The notes beneath the pieces are model-generated. The model saw only the letters and a program-made list of their open reading frames with translations, ran no database searches and was not told the origin of the DNA. A DNA stretch of 64,000 nucleotides, from the NCBI GenBank assembly GCA_944321735.1, contig CALUMK010000008.1, positions 37,796-101,795 of the forward strand, given 5' to 3'. This document shows, piece after piece, positions 1 to 8,599 of the stretch. Position 1 is the stretch's first letter; each line of letters starts with the position of its first letter. A program made the translations under genes and the position numbers. Source of the stretch: an uncultured Bacteroidales bacterium. Its GTDB lineage: Bacteria > Bacteroidota > Bacteroidia > Bacteroidales > P3.

Positions 1-208
1 TTGACGGCTCGTTTCCCTTGAAGTGCAAAACAATCAAAGTCAGTCCTGGTGCAGGTTCGCCTTCGGCCTGTAGCAGTACAAAGGAGGATAAGGCCTATGG
101 TTGGAAGGTTTTTCGCCTGCCCGGGCTCGAAAACGAAAGGAAAAACTAAGCGTGTAGAAAACTTTTTTGCTACTTGTTTGGACGGCGGTTCGATTCCGCC
201 CGGTTCCA
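1..208 (+). ncRNA. ssrA: tmRNA (3' part, 5' end outside window)
   Basis: This is the 3' portion of transfer-messenger RNA, which rescues stalled ribosomes. The sequence shows GGAGGATAAGG near 81-91, the conserved TAAGCGTGTAGAAA segment near 147-160, and a T-arm with stem GGCGG/CCGCC (184-188/196-200) around the loop TTCGATT, followed by acceptor strand CGGTTCC and discriminator A208. These match the 3' half of Bacteroides tmRNA as I remember it. CCA is not encoded. The peptide-tag region and 5' acceptor strand lie upstream of the window. The reading frames through this stretch are not genes. Confidence 0.85.
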
Positions 209-210
209 CA

Positions 211-265
211 AAAAAAAGAGGGAGACTGGAAGTTTCTGAAAAGAAATCTTGCAGTCTCCCTCTTT
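211..265. terminator. Bidirectional-looking terminator hairpin
   Basis: A 14-bp perfect stem (AAAGAGGGAGACTG at 215-228 with its complement at 252-265) surrounds a 23-nt loop. On the + strand it follows tmRNA closely. On the - strand the stem runs into a T7 tract (complement of 211-217), so it could also end a transcript coming from the mini-gene at 413-478. Confidence 0.7.
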
Positions 266-412
266 CCGTATTCGAACCCTCCCTTGCCAACGAGAATGCC
301 CCTCCGCCAAATCAAGATTACCCCGGCAATAAAAGGCGTATCATGCCAAGCAAACCTCCCCATGGATTTCCTTAGCCGCAAGCAGGCTGCGCCTGATACA
401 TCCTGCCTATCC

Positions 413-478
413 CTAACGGCTTCGTTTCCGACGGAATATAAAGCTGGCTATCAAGGCTATTATGGTCAGTGTTATCAT
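413..478 (-). CDS. Possible mini-gene for a 21-residue hydrophobic peptide
   Basis: The reading frame gives a peptide starting MITLTIIALIASF and ending RRKRSR: one hydrophobic segment long enough to enter a membrane, then a basic tail. A GGAGG lies nine bases before the ATG (complement of 488-492), which is notable because most genes here lack a Shine-Dalgarno. A TAACTTTG -7 box lies just upstream (503-510) and the hairpin at 211-265 could end the transcript about 150 bases after the stop. I do not recognise a family. The combination resembles small membrane peptides or type I toxins, but it could be chance or a non-coding RNA. Confidence 0.3.
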   Translation of the reverse strand: MITLTIIALIASFIFRRKRSR

Positions 479-502
479 GGGAATCGTCCTCCGATTGAAT
501 AA

Positions 503-533
503 CAAAGTTACAATATATTTCCCACATCGGAAA
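503..533 (-). promoter_or_regulatory. Candidate promoter for the mini-gene
   Basis: On the - strand TTTC (530-533), a 19-base spacer and TAACTTTG (503-510) give a one-mismatch match to the Bacteroidetes consensus TTTG-N19..21-TAnnTTTG. The predicted start leaves a leader of about 18 bases that contains GGAGG. Confidence 0.4.
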
Positions 534-599
534 ATTTCCGCGAATTGCCGTACCTTAGCAATTCGCTTTTCTAAAAAAGCAATCTTTTAAGCACTAAAG

Positions 600-1625
600 A
601 TGAACGACTTACTAAACCCAGACGCTTCCCGGCTCAGCGGCTCGGACAAAGAAGTGGAGAAAGCCCTCCGGCCCTCCGGCTTCGACAGTTTCCAAGGCCA
701 GGAAGGCGTGGTGGAAAACCTCAAGGTCTTTGTCATGGCCGCCCGCCAGCGCAAGGAAGCCTTGGACCATGTGCTGCTGCACGGGCCTCCGGGATTGGGC
801 AAGACCACCCTTTCCTATATCATCGCCAACGAGCTTGGCGTAGGCATCAAGACCACTTCCGGCCCTGTCTTGGACAAGCCCGGAGAACTGGCCGGGCTGC
901 TGACCAACCTCGAAGCCAACGACGTGCTGTTCATCGATGAAATCCACCGGCTTTCGCCCGTAGTGGAAGAATACCTGTATTCGGCCATGGAGGATTACAA
1001 AATCGATATCATGATCGATACCGGTCCTAACGCCCGCAGCGTCCAGATCGGGCTAAACCCGTTCACGCTCATCGGGGCCACCACCCGTTCCGGACTGCTC
1101 ACATCCCCTTTGCGTTCCCGCTTCGGCATCAATGCCCGGCTCACCTACTACGATGCCAGGACCCTGAACCTGATTATAAAACGCTCGGCCAAGCTGCTCC
1201 ATGTCAAAATCCACGAGGATGCCGCTTTCGAGATTGCCCGCCGCAGCCGGGGCACGCCTCGTATCGCCAACCTCCTGCTTCGCCGCGTCCGCGACTTTGC
1301 CCAAGTGAAAGGCAACGGGGATATCGAAATCGGCATCGCCAAGCACGCCTTGGACGCGCTGAATGTGGACAAATACGGCTTGGACGAGATGGACAACCGC
1401 ATCCTATTGACTATCATAGACAAGTTCAAAGGCGGCCCGGTCGGGGTCAATACCATCGCGACCGCTGTGGGCGAAGATCCCGGCACTTTGGAAGAAGTGT
1501 ACGAACCCTATTTGATCCAAGAGGGCTTCCTGATGCGGACACCGCGCGGACGGGAAGTGACCGCTTTGGCTTACCAGCACTTGGGACGGATACCCAAAGG
1601 CATGGAAAACAGCCTTTTTGACTGA
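600..1625 (+). CDS. ruvB: Holliday junction branch migration helicase RuvB
   Basis: RuvB is the hexameric AAA+ motor that works with RuvA to move Holliday junctions and hand them to RuvC. The 341-residue protein has the family's usual length. It shows Walker [10 protein letters not shown] (about 62-70), Walker B with DEIH (113-116), the sensor/arginine-finger stretch TTRSGLL...LRSRFG (161-176), and the C-terminal winged-helix region from about 265. The ATG at 600 gives a standard N-terminus ending in [12 protein letters not shown]. The gene is followed 14 bases later by queG on the same strand, so the two are probably co-transcribed. A weak -7 box TACCTTAG lies at 551-558. Confidence 0.97.
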   Translation: MNDLLNPDASRLSGSDKEVEKALRPSGFDSFQGQEGVVENLKVFVMAARQRKEALDHVLLHGPPGLGKTTLSYIIANELGVGIKTTSGPVLDKPGELAGLLTNLEANDVLFIDEIHRLSPVVEEYLYSAMEDYKIDIMIDTGPNARSVQIGLNPFTLIGATTRSGLLTSPLRSRFGINARLTYYDARTLNLIIKRSAKLLHVKIHEDAAFEIARRSRGTPRIANLLLRRVRDFAQVKGNGDIEIGIAKHALDALNVDKYGLDEMDNRILLTIIDKFKGGPVGVNTIATAVGEDPGTLEEVYEPYLIQEGFLMRTPRGREVTALAYQHLGRIPKGMENSLFD

Positions 1626-1639
1626 AAAGCATTCGATCG

Positions 1640-2824
1640 ATGAAAGCCTTGAATCCCGGTAATGCCACCTCCTCCATAACGTTTCAACCGAACGCCAAAG
1701 GGGAAATCGATGCAGCCGGATTCAAGGCTTTCGCACGCACGTTGCCGGGCATCGGCGATATCGGCATCGTTCCCGCCAAAAGCGTTCCCGAATACCAGAT
1801 GCAATACTGGCACCAGTATCTGGCTTCGGGTTGCCAAGCCGGGATGCAATACTTGGAACGGAACATCGAGAAAAGAGCCGACCCGAGAAGCCTCCTGCCC
1901 GAAGCCCGTAGCCTGATTGTCATCCTCTGCCCTTACCGTCCGCCCCTTGGAACGAAAACGAATCCGCATATCGCGCTCTACGCCCAAGGCAAAGACTATC
2001 ACAAAATCGTCAAGGACAAGCTCTTCCTATTGGCATCCAACCTGCCCCCCGCTGCGTTCCGAGCCTTCTGCGACACCGCGCCCCTGTTGGAAAAATACTG
2101 GGCCTGGCAAGCCGGATTAGGGTACATCGGGCGCAATACCCTGCTGATTCACCCCGTATTTGGAAGCTTCTGCTTCATCGGCATCCTGCTGAGCCAGCAC
2201 TGTTTTGACCAGTACGACCATGCACTTCCCGATTCCGGGAGACTGAGCCTTTCTCCCGATGCAAGCCTTGAACCGGACCGAACCTGTCTATCCGACACCC
2301 CGGATCGACCCGGCCTGAGAGATAAACCGATTCGGCCCGCCCCATCCATCGAAACCAAGGCGGCCGATTCGCCCGCCGCTTCCTCCAAGGCAAATTCCCA
2401 ACATCCCTGCGCCAACTGCCATCGATGCGTGCAAGCCTGCCCCGGTCATGCCTTGAATCCCGGATTAGATGCCCGCCGCTGCTTCTCTTACCTGACCATA
2501 GAACACAAGGGAGAACGTCCGCCCATTTCCGACCCCTACTGGTTCGGCTGCGATATCTGCCAGAATGTCTGCCCGGCCAACCGTTCCGTCCCTAAAACCG
2601 AAGAGGCTACGGACAATCCTGCCCTTCAGATACAGGGAACTTTCGACCCGGACTTCCTGCCACTGCCGGCCATAACGGACCTTAGCCCTGCCGGCATCGC
2701 GAAAATGGAACAAAAGCAGTTCAACATCCTATTCAAGGAGTCCGCCCTGCAACGAGCCGGATTGGAAGGTTTGCAGAAAAACATCATAGCCTGGCAGAAA
2801 GAACACACTTATAGCGATTTATAA
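1640..2824 (+). CDS. queG: Epoxyqueuosine reductase QueG with an unusual insertion
   Basis: QueG is the cobalamin- and iron-sulfur-dependent enzyme that reduces epoxyqueuosine to queuosine in tRNA. Seen here: the N-terminal domain with GIVPAK, the catalytic-site stretch FCDTAPLLEKYWA (143-155) with Asp145, GYIGRNT (161-167), and two ferredoxin-like cluster motifs, CANCHRCVQACP (257-268) and CDICQNVCP (304-312). At 394 residues it is longer than the usual 310-380. The excess is a Pro/Ser/Asp-rich stretch (about 193-255) between the substrate domain and the first cluster. The frame stays open and both sides are intact, so this is an insertion rather than a frameshift. It is probably in an operon with ruvB. 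Confidence 0.95.
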   Translation: MKALNPGNATSSITFQPNAKGEIDAAGFKAFARTLPGIGDIGIVPAKSVPEYQMQYWHQYLASGCQAGMQYLERNIEKRADPRSLLPEARSLIVILCPYRPPLGTKTNPHIALYAQGKDYHKIVKDKLFLLASNLPPAAFRAFCDTAPLLEKYWAWQAGLGYIGRNTLLIHPVFGSFCFIGILLSQHCFDQYDHALPDSGRLSLSPDASLEPDRTCLSDTPDRPGLRDKPIRPAPSIETKAADSPAASSKANSQHPCANCHRCVQACPGHALNPGLDARRCFSYLTIEHKGERPPISDPYWFGCDICQNVCPANRSVPKTEEATDNPALQIQGTFDPDFLPLPAITDLSPAGIAKMEQKQFNILFKESALQRAGLEGLQKNIIAWQKEHTYSDL

Positions 2825-2853
2825 CAAAGAATCGGAATTACAGAAAAAATGTG

Positions 2854-2861
2854 TACCTTTG
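2854..2861 (+). promoter_or_regulatory. -7 box of the gap promoter
   Basis: TACCTTTG matches the Bacteroidetes -7 consensus TAnnTTTG exactly. No clear TTTG lies 19-21 bases upstream. Transcription would begin near 2868, giving a leader of about 125 bases before the gap start codon. Confidence 0.6.
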
Positions 2862-2869
2862 TAATGTGT

Positions 2870-2946
2870 AGAGGTTCCAAACCTCTCAGGATCGGCTAAG
2901 TTCGCAAAATGATGCCGTCCTGTTGCTTTTGCTTGTACAACAAAAG
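2870..2946 (+). promoter_or_regulatory. Three-hairpin 5' leader of gap
   Basis: Three stems follow one another in the leader: AGAGGTT/AACCTCT (2870-2876/2880-2886), CAGGATCGGC/GCCGTCCTG with one bulge (2887-2896/2914-2922), and CTTTTGCTTG/CAACAAAAG with one bulge (2926-2935/2938-2946). They are followed by an A-rich unstructured stretch up to the ATG. There is no U-tract, so this is not an obvious terminator. It may be an mRNA-stabilising or regulatory leader. I do not match it to a known riboswitch class. Confidence 0.45.
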
Positions 2947-2992
2947 TCAATTACTCACAAAAAACAACCTTATACAACTAAAAACTTTTACC

Positions 2993-4003
2993 ATGTCAAA
3001 AATCAAAGTAGGGATTTGTGGTCTTGGCCGTATCGGCCGTCTTGTGCTTCGTGATATGATCGATCGGCCGGACGTTGAGATTGTGAATCTCAATATCACA
3101 GGCAGCGCCGAAACCTTGGCTCACCTGATCCGGTTCGATTCCGTCCACGGCAAGTTCAATGGAGAAGTCAAAGTAGAAGACGGGAAACTGGTAATCAACG
3201 GCAAGAAGATTGATTTGACATTGGAGCGGGACATTTCCAAAATAGACTGGGGAAAATACGATACCGATGTCGTCATTGAATCTACCGGGAAATTCCGGAC
3301 TCGCGACACAATGGGCAAACATATTCAAGGCGGTGCCAAGAAAGTGGTGCTGACCGCGCCTGCCAAAAGCGCTTCCGATGTGGATGCCACGATTGTCTGC
3401 GGAGTCAACGAGGAAATGATCAGACCTGATTTGCAATTGATTTCGAACGCTTCCTGCACCACCAACTGCCTTGCTCCGGTAGCTAAAGTGCTTCACGAAT
3501 CGTTCGGTATCAAACGGGGGTTCATCAACACGGTACACTCCTATACCAACGACCAGATCGTGCTCGACTCACCGCATAAGGACTTGCGCCGCGCCCGCGC
3601 TGCCGCGCTTTCAATCATACCGACCAGCACCGGTGCCGCCAAGGCCGTAGGCTTGGTTCTGCCCGCACTACAAGGGAAAATGGACGGTTTGGCCATGCGC
3701 GTCCCCACTCCGGACGGTTCTGTCGTTGACCTGACAGCCGAAATGGAACGCAATGTAACCGTGGAAGAAATCAACGCCGCGATGAAAGCCGCTGCAGAAG
3801 GCTCGCTCAAAGGCATTCTGGAATACACCGAAGAACCTCTTGTCAGCGTCGATATCGTGGGCAATCCCAATTCTTCCATTTTCGATGCCAAACTGACTTC
3901 GGTCATGGACGGTAATTTTGTCAAAGTCATGGCTTGGTACGACAACGAATTCGGTTACTCCAACCGGGTGGCCGACTTGGCTTGCAAGCTATTCAATAAG
4001 TAA
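2993..4003 (+). CDS. gap: Glyceraldehyde-3-phosphate dehydrogenase, type I
   Basis: This enzyme converts glyceraldehyde 3-phosphate to 1,3-bisphosphoglycerate in glycolysis, reversibly. The 336-residue protein has the dinucleotide-binding start KVGICGLGRIGR, the active-site segment SNASCTTNC with catalytic Cys155, the VHSYTNDQ histidine region, and a C-terminus with WYDNEFGYSNR. I chose the ATG at 2993, where the family N-terminus MSKIKVGI begins. An in-frame start 84 bases upstream would add residues unlike the family and lies inside the structured leader. The gene stands alone with its own promoter and dxs follows after about 120 bases. Confidence 0.97.
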   Translation: MSKIKVGICGLGRIGRLVLRDMIDRPDVEIVNLNITGSAETLAHLIRFDSVHGKFNGEVKVEDGKLVINGKKIDLTLERDISKIDWGKYDTDVVIESTGKFRTRDTMGKHIQGGAKKVVLTAPAKSASDVDATIVCGVNEEMIRPDLQLISNASCTTNCLAPVAKVLHESFGIKRGFINTVHSYTNDQIVLDSPHKDLRRARAAALSIIPTSTGAAKAVGLVLPALQGKMDGLAMRVPTPDGSVVDLTAEMERNVTVEEINAAMKAAAEGSLKGILEYTEEPLVSVDIVGNPNSSIFDAKLTSVMDGNFVKVMAWYDNEFGYSNRVADLACKLFNK

Positions 4004-4120
4004 GCGCGGCAACGGTTCTCTGAGTCCGCCGTCTTACGACTTGAAACGACGGAAAGGCGTGCCGGGATAGCGTGTCCGGCTCACCGCCAGCAGGTGGATA
4101 GAAAGCATTTTGGCTGCACA

Positions 4121-6100
4121 ATGGCCGATACGCTTTTTATCCACCTTTTTGCGACTTTAGCCCTATCCCTTTCGGATTACGGAAGCAAAGATGATTTTAT
4201 AACCTTGGAAAGACTGTTAGACCATATCAATACCCCCGAGGACCTGAGAAAACTGAAGCCCTCCCAACTCCCGCAAGTGGCCGACGAGTTGAGGGAATTC
4301 ATTATCCGGGTCATCGCCAATCACCCAGGACATCTGGGAGCTTCCTTGGGGACGGTAGAACTGACCGTTGCCCTGCATTATATCTTCAACACGCCTTACG
4401 ACCGCATTATCTGGGACGTAGGGCATCAAGCCTACGGGCACAAAATCCTGACCGGAAGAAAAGACCGGTTCGCTTCGATACGCTGCTTGGACGGATTGAG
4501 CGGATTTCCTTCCCGCTTTGAAAGCGAGTATGATGCCTTTGGCACCGGACACTCATCCACCTCCATTTCCGCCGCCTTAGGCATGGCCATCGCATCCAAT
4601 CTCAAAGGAGAGAAAGACCGTCAGCACATAGCCGTGATTGGAGACGGTGCCATGACCGGAGGAATGGCATTCGAAGGTCTGAACAATGCCGGAGCCGCCC
4701 GGAGCAATCTTTTAGTGATTCTCAACGACAACGGCATGTCGATAGACGTAAGCACCGGGGCTCTAAGCCGTTATTTCACCCGGATGAAAGCCTCCAAATC
4801 CTACAACCAGCTTAAAGACAGTGTCTGGAACATGATGGGGGGCGATTCCGACAAGCAATACCATCCCAAGCATTTCATCAGCAAGCTCACAGCGGCGATG
4901 AGTTCCCTTATCTCGCCTAAAACCAGCAATCTTTTCGAAGCCTTGAACTTCCGGTATTTCGGCCCAATCGACGGGCATGATATCCCGACCCTGCTGGCCG
5001 TGTTATCCGACCTGAAAACCATCCAAGGCCCCAAGCTGCTGCATATCGTGACCGTCAAAGGCAAAGGTCTGAAGCAAGCCGAAGAAGACCCTACCGTCTA
5101 TCATGCTCCCGGCCGCTTCGATTCCGCAACCGGGCAATTGTTGCCCAAAAGAATCGACCTCAGCCTTGCCCCCAAATACCAGGATGTATTCGGCAAAACC
5201 ATCATCGAATTAGCCAAGAGCAACCCTCGCATAGTGGGCATCACGCCTGCCATGCCTACCGGCTGCTCGTTGAGCATGATGATGAAAAAAATGCCGGAAC
5301 GGGTTTTCGACGTGGGCATCGCCGAACAGCATGCGGTCACGTTCAGCGCCGGATTAGCGGCAGAAGGTATGATCCCGTTCTGCAACATCTATTCATCTTT
5401 CATGCAGAGAAGCTTCGACCAGGTAATCCACGATGTTGCCTTGCAAAGACTCCCGGTAGTCTTTTGTTTAGACCGAGCCGGTTTAGTGGGCGAAGACGGA
5501 GCGACCCATCACGGAGCATTCGACTTAGCTTATTTCCGCCCGATACCGAACCTTGTCATCAGCGCGCCGATGAACGAAAGGGAGCTGCGCAACCTGATGT
5601 ACACAGCCCAGTTACCCGAAACCGGACTGCCTTTCGTGATACGATATCCTCGCGGACGAGGGGTCACTCCTCGATGGAAAACACCACTGGAAATCCAGCC
5701 TGTGGGCAAAGGCATCTGCGTGAAAGAGGGCAAGGAAGCCGCCATTGTCTCCATCGGACATATCGGCAACAACGGCCTCAAAGCCATAGAATTGGCCGAA
5801 AGCCAATGTCCGGCAAAACAGTTCGGGCTCTACAATATGATTTACTTGAAACCTTTGGACGAAGAATTGCTTCAAGAGGTTTTTGAAAAATACCCGCGTA
5901 TTGTCACACTCGAAGACGGGGTCTTGAACGGAGGCCTTTATTCGGCCGTCTGCGAGTTCGCTGCCCGGCACCATTACTCCAATCCTATCACGGGAATCGG
6001 CATTCCTGACCGATTCATCCACCAAGGCAGCATTCCCCAGCTTCAGGCGCTCTGCGGCATGGATCCGGAAAGCATTGCCAAGGTCCTCCTCGGCCGATAG
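4121..6100 (+). CDS. dxs: 1-deoxy-D-xylulose-5-phosphate synthase
   Basis: Dxs condenses pyruvate with glyceraldehyde 3-phosphate, the first step of the MEP isoprenoid pathway, using thiamine diphosphate. Visible motifs are NHPGHLGASLG, WDVGHQAYGHKILTGR, the ThDP motif GDGAMTGG followed by NDNGMSID, and the transketolase-like half with FDVGIAEQHAVTFSAG. The start is uncertain. The ATG at 4121 gives 659 residues, a GTG at 4094 gives 668, but similarity to the family begins only near TLERLLDHINTPEDL. A TTG at 4205 would give 631 residues, closer to the usual length. The first 28 residues after 4121 are probably not part of the protein. Confidence 0.93.
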   Translation: MADTLFIHLFATLALSLSDYGSKDDFITLERLLDHINTPEDLRKLKPSQLPQVADELREFIIRVIANHPGHLGASLGTVELTVALHYIFNTPYDRIIWDVGHQAYGHKILTGRKDRFASIRCLDGLSGFPSRFESEYDAFGTGHSSTSISAALGMAIASNLKGEKDRQHIAVIGDGAMTGGMAFEGLNNAGAARSNLLVILNDNGMSIDVSTGALSRYFTRMKASKSYNQLKDSVWNMMGGDSDKQYHPKHFISKLTAAMSSLISPKTSNLFEALNFRYFGPIDGHDIPTLLAVLSDLKTIQGPKLLHIVTVKGKGLKQAEEDPTVYHAPGRFDSATGQLLPKRIDLSLAPKYQDVFGKTIIELAKSNPRIVGITPAMPTGCSLSMMMKKMPERVFDVGIAEQHAVTFSAGLAAEGMIPFCNIYSSFMQRSFDQVIHDVALQRLPVVFCLDRAGLVGEDGATHHGAFDLAYFRPIPNLVISAPMNERELRNLMYTAQLPETGLPFVIRYPRGRGVTPRWKTPLEIQPVGKGICVKEGKEAAIVSIGHIGNNGLKAIELAESQCPAKQFGLYNMIYLKPLDEELLQEVFEKYPRIVTLEDGVLNGGLYSAVCEFAARHHYSNPITGIGIPDRFIHQGSIPQLQALCGMDPESIAKVLLGR

Positions 6101-6170
6101 CCTCTTATAATCCCATTGCAAAGACGTCCTCCCATAAAGGAAATTTTCAACTTCCCCACTCCATAAAACC

Positions 6171-6200
6171 AACGCCCGGCCGTATCCACGACCGGGCGTT
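6171..6200 (+). terminator. Probable terminator after dxs
   Basis: A nine-base perfect stem AACGCCCGG/CCGGGCGTT (6171-6179/6192-6200) encloses a 12-base loop. Only a short pyrimidine tail (TTTCTGT) follows, so termination could be weak. Confidence 0.55.
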
Positions 6201-6205
6201 TCTGT

Positions 6206-6409
6206 AAAAACGATTTAGAGCGAGCAGATGCGCGGCGCAAGCCGCCCGGCGGCGCGGGAGCATACTTTAGTTGCTGCTCCGCAGCGACAGCAGGCTTCGC
6301 CTCAGCAAAGCCAAAGCAAGCTTTGCCTCTGCATTCGGCTCGCACTGCTGTTTGTGACCAAGCCGCCCAAGGCTCGCAACGAAGTAGATGCCGCTCTAAA
6401 TCGTTTTTT
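6206..6409. repeat. 204-bp intergenic element with 15-bp inverted ends
   Basis: The ends AAAACGATTTAGAGC and GCTCTAAATCGTTTT are perfect inverted repeats, followed on both outer sides by T-runs in the outgoing direction. The element fills the gap between the convergent genes dxs and fhs, so it could end transcripts from both sides. Its interior is GC-rich with nested small palindromes and includes CAAAGCAAGCTTTGCCTCTGC near 6329-6350, which recurs in the promoter-carrying repeat before cstA. No reading frame of interest is present. It may be a degenerate miniature mobile element or a terminator enlarged by repeat insertion. Confidence 0.6.
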
Positions 6410-8077
6410 TTAGCTTAGGCCTTCAATCTGCCCATTAACAAGATCAATATGCAACGCCTGCGGACTAGCCGGCAAGCCCGGCATACGCATCATTTCACCC
6501 ATGATGACAACCAGCATCCTGGCCCCCCGGTTGATGACGATGTCGCGAACCTTGAGTTCGAAGCCCGAAGGCGCGCCGAAAGCCTTGGCATCGGACGAGA
6601 AAGAATACTGAGTCTTGGCCACGCAAAGAGGATAGTCGTCAATGCCCAACGCATGTATCTGCTTGATTTTCTTCTCTGCCAAAGTAGCGTACGAAATCTC
6701 GCCGGCCCCATACACTCTCTGGCAAAGCTGGGCAATCTTCTCCTTGATAGGCATTTCCTTGTCGTAGGCATATTGCAACGGCCCGGAAGGCGACTTCTCA
6801 ATCGTTTCCACTACCAACTTGGCCAATTCAACGGCACCATCCCCGCCTTTGGCAAAAGCCTCGTTCACGGCAAAGCCTACACCCAGACCCGCGCAATGCT
6901 GACGCAAAGCATTGATTTCCTCATCGGTATCATCCCCATGACGGTTGAAAGCCACCACAACGCTCTGTCCAAAGCCTTTCAAGATGCCGATATGACGATC
7001 CAAGTTTTCAAAACCTTTCTTGAGCGCATCCATATTCGGCTTGGCCATATCGGCTTCCGTCACGCCACCATGAATCTTCAAGCTGCGGGCCGTCACGACC
7101 AGCACGCTCAGTTCCGGATGCAATCCGGTTTCGCGGCACTTGATATCGAAGAACTTCTCTCCTCCCAAATCCGCACCGAAACCGGCCTCGGTAATCGCGT
7201 AATCCCCGAAAGTCAAAGCCATCTTCGTAGCCAGTACCGAATTGCAACCATGAGCGATATTGGCGAAAGGCCCACCATGGATGAAAGCCGCCGTATGCTC
7301 GGTAGTCTGCACCAGATTCGGCAACAAGGCATCCTTCAGCAAAACGGTTATCGCGCCGGCCACGCCTAAATCCTTGACCGTAAAAGCCGCACCTTCGTAT
7401 GTATAACCCAACAGGATATTCTCGATACGATTCCGCAAATCATCCAAATCCCGGCTCAAACACAAAATAGCCATCAATTCGGAAGCAGCCGTGATATCGA
7501 AGCCCGTCTGAGCCGGAATCCCATCGGTAGATGCCCCCAGACCGGTAATGATATGGCGAAGGCCACGGTCGTTCACATCCAGCACCCGCTTCCATTTCAC
7601 TTCACGCAAGCCCGTGCAACTGTTGCGGTTCTGATAGATATAATTGTCCAACAAAGCCGTAATCATATTGTGGGCCGAAGTAATCGCATGGAAGTCTCCG
7701 GTAAAATGGAGGTTGATGTTTTCCATCGGAAGAACCTGCGCATAACCACCACCAGCCGCCCCGCCTTTCATACCGAAGCAGGGACCCAACGAAGGCTCGC
7801 GCAAGGCCACAATGGCTTTCTTGCCAATCTTATTCATACCCAAAGCCAAGCCAATCGACACCGTGGTCTTACCGATACCGGCCTTGTTGGGAGTGATAGC
7901 AGTCACCAGAATCAAATGGTGTTTCTTGATTTTCTCTTCATCAATTTGGGAGAGATCCACCTTGGCAATATGATGCCCGTAGTGGAAAATATGTTCAGGG
8001 TCGATGCCGACCATCTGAGCAATTTCTTCAATCTTTTTGAGCGGGGTCTCCCGCGCGATTTCAATATCTGTTTTCAT
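6410..8077 (-). CDS. fhs: Formate-tetrahydrofolate ligase
   Basis: Fhs makes 10-formyltetrahydrofolate from formate, tetrahydrofolate and ATP, feeding one-carbon units to purine synthesis. The protein of 555 residues has the family length and shows the P-loop-like [11 protein letters not shown] (62-72), [20 protein letters not shown], and the C-terminal [10 protein letters not shown] chose the ATG at 8077, where [20 protein letters not shown] begins; the longer frame to 8191 adds residues unlike the family. The rubredoxin gene lies upstream on the same strand after 189 bases, in which I see no other gene. The stop codon abuts the arm of the inverted-repeat element. Confidence 0.97.
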   Translation of the reverse strand: MKTDIEIARETPLKKIEEIAQMVGIDPEHIFHYGHHIAKVDLSQIDEEKIKKHHLILVTAITPNKAGIGKTTVSIGLALGMNKIGKKAIVALREPSLGPCFGMKGGAAGGGYAQVLPMENINLHFTGDFHAITSAHNMITALLDNYIYQNRNSCTGLREVKWKRVLDVNDRGLRHIITGLGASTDGIPAQTGFDITAASELMAILCLSRDLDDLRNRIENILLGYTYEGAAFTVKDLGVAGAITVLLKDALLPNLVQTTEHTAAFIHGGPFANIAHGCNSVLATKMALTFGDYAITEAGFGADLGGEKFFDIKCRETGLHPELSVLVVTARSLKIHGGVTEADMAKPNMDALKKGFENLDRHIGILKGFGQSVVVAFNRHGDDTDEEINALRQHCAGLGVGFAVNEAFAKGGDGAVELAKLVVETIEKSPSGPLQYAYDKEMPIKEKIAQLCQRVYGAGEISYATLAEKKIKQIHALGIDDYPLCVAKTQYSFSSDAKAFGAPSGFELKVRDIVINRGARMLVVIMGEMMRMPGLPASPQALHIDLVNGQIEGLS

Positions 8078-8266
8078 TTGTTTTGATTTGACAACAATAG
8101 AGAACGCATGGGGCAAAAGAGCGTATGGTAAAAAAAGCGAGTTCGGCAAACAGACGTCCTTATAGGCGAACCGGCCTTCCATCTTCAACATCGCCCCCAG
8201 GAACGGTGCAGCAACATTTCGACAGAAAGCCGGTTCAATGACTGTTTTCCTATGTATTTCCGAACC

Positions 8267-8431
8267 TTATTCGTTATAAGGTTCGAAATCTTCCTTGCCT
8301 ACCCCGCAAACCGGGCAAACCCAGGTATCAGGAATGTCCTCGAAAGCGGTACCGGGAGCGATGCCGCCTTCCGGATCGCCCTTGGCTGGATCGTAAATGT
8401 ATTGGCAAATGGCGCAAATGTACTTTTTCAT
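8267..8431 (-). CDS. Rubredoxin
   Basis: A small iron protein for one-electron transfer, often to peroxide- or superoxide-reducing partners in anaerobes. The 54-residue protein has both iron ligand pairs, CAIC (6-9) and CPVC (39-42), and the typical [12 protein letters not shown] and [11 protein letters not shown] segments. I took the ATG at 8431, which begins [13 protein letters not shown]; the 36 extra residues of the longer frame are upstream DNA. A weak TATCTTCG box (complement of 8457-8464) may serve it. It is transcribed away from the META-domain gene and toward fhs. Confidence 0.96.
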   Translation of the reverse strand: MKKYICAICQYIYDPAKGDPEGGIAPGTAFEDIPDTWVCPVCGVGKEDFEPYNE

Positions 8432-8492
8432 ATCGTTTAGAGTTTTAAATGAAATACGAAGATACAATTTTTTCCGCAATTTCACCTGATTT

Positions 8493-8523
8493 TTTCCATA
8501 TATTCCATTTTGGTGTATTTTTG
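8493..8523 (+). promoter_or_regulatory. Promoter of the META-domain gene
   Basis: TTTC (8493-8496), a 19-base spacer and TATTTTTG (8516-8523) form a near-consensus Bacteroidetes promoter, leaving a leader of about 70 bases before the ATG at 8600. Confidence 0.5.
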
Positions 8524-8599
8524 TACAATAAACGCGCACCCCGATAGCACAAAGCCGATACGGGAACTGCCGTCATAAACGCCCAAAAGGGTAAAACTC

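Noticed and set aside
49-502. Frames on both strands through the first 500 bases
   Set aside because: They cross tmRNA and its terminator and show no protein-like pattern, apart from the mini-gene at 413-478.
4004-4120. Possible terminator or riboswitch between gap and dxs
   Set aside because: Short complementary pieces around CCGCCGTC are present but no stable stem with U-tract, and nothing matching a thiamine element was recognised.
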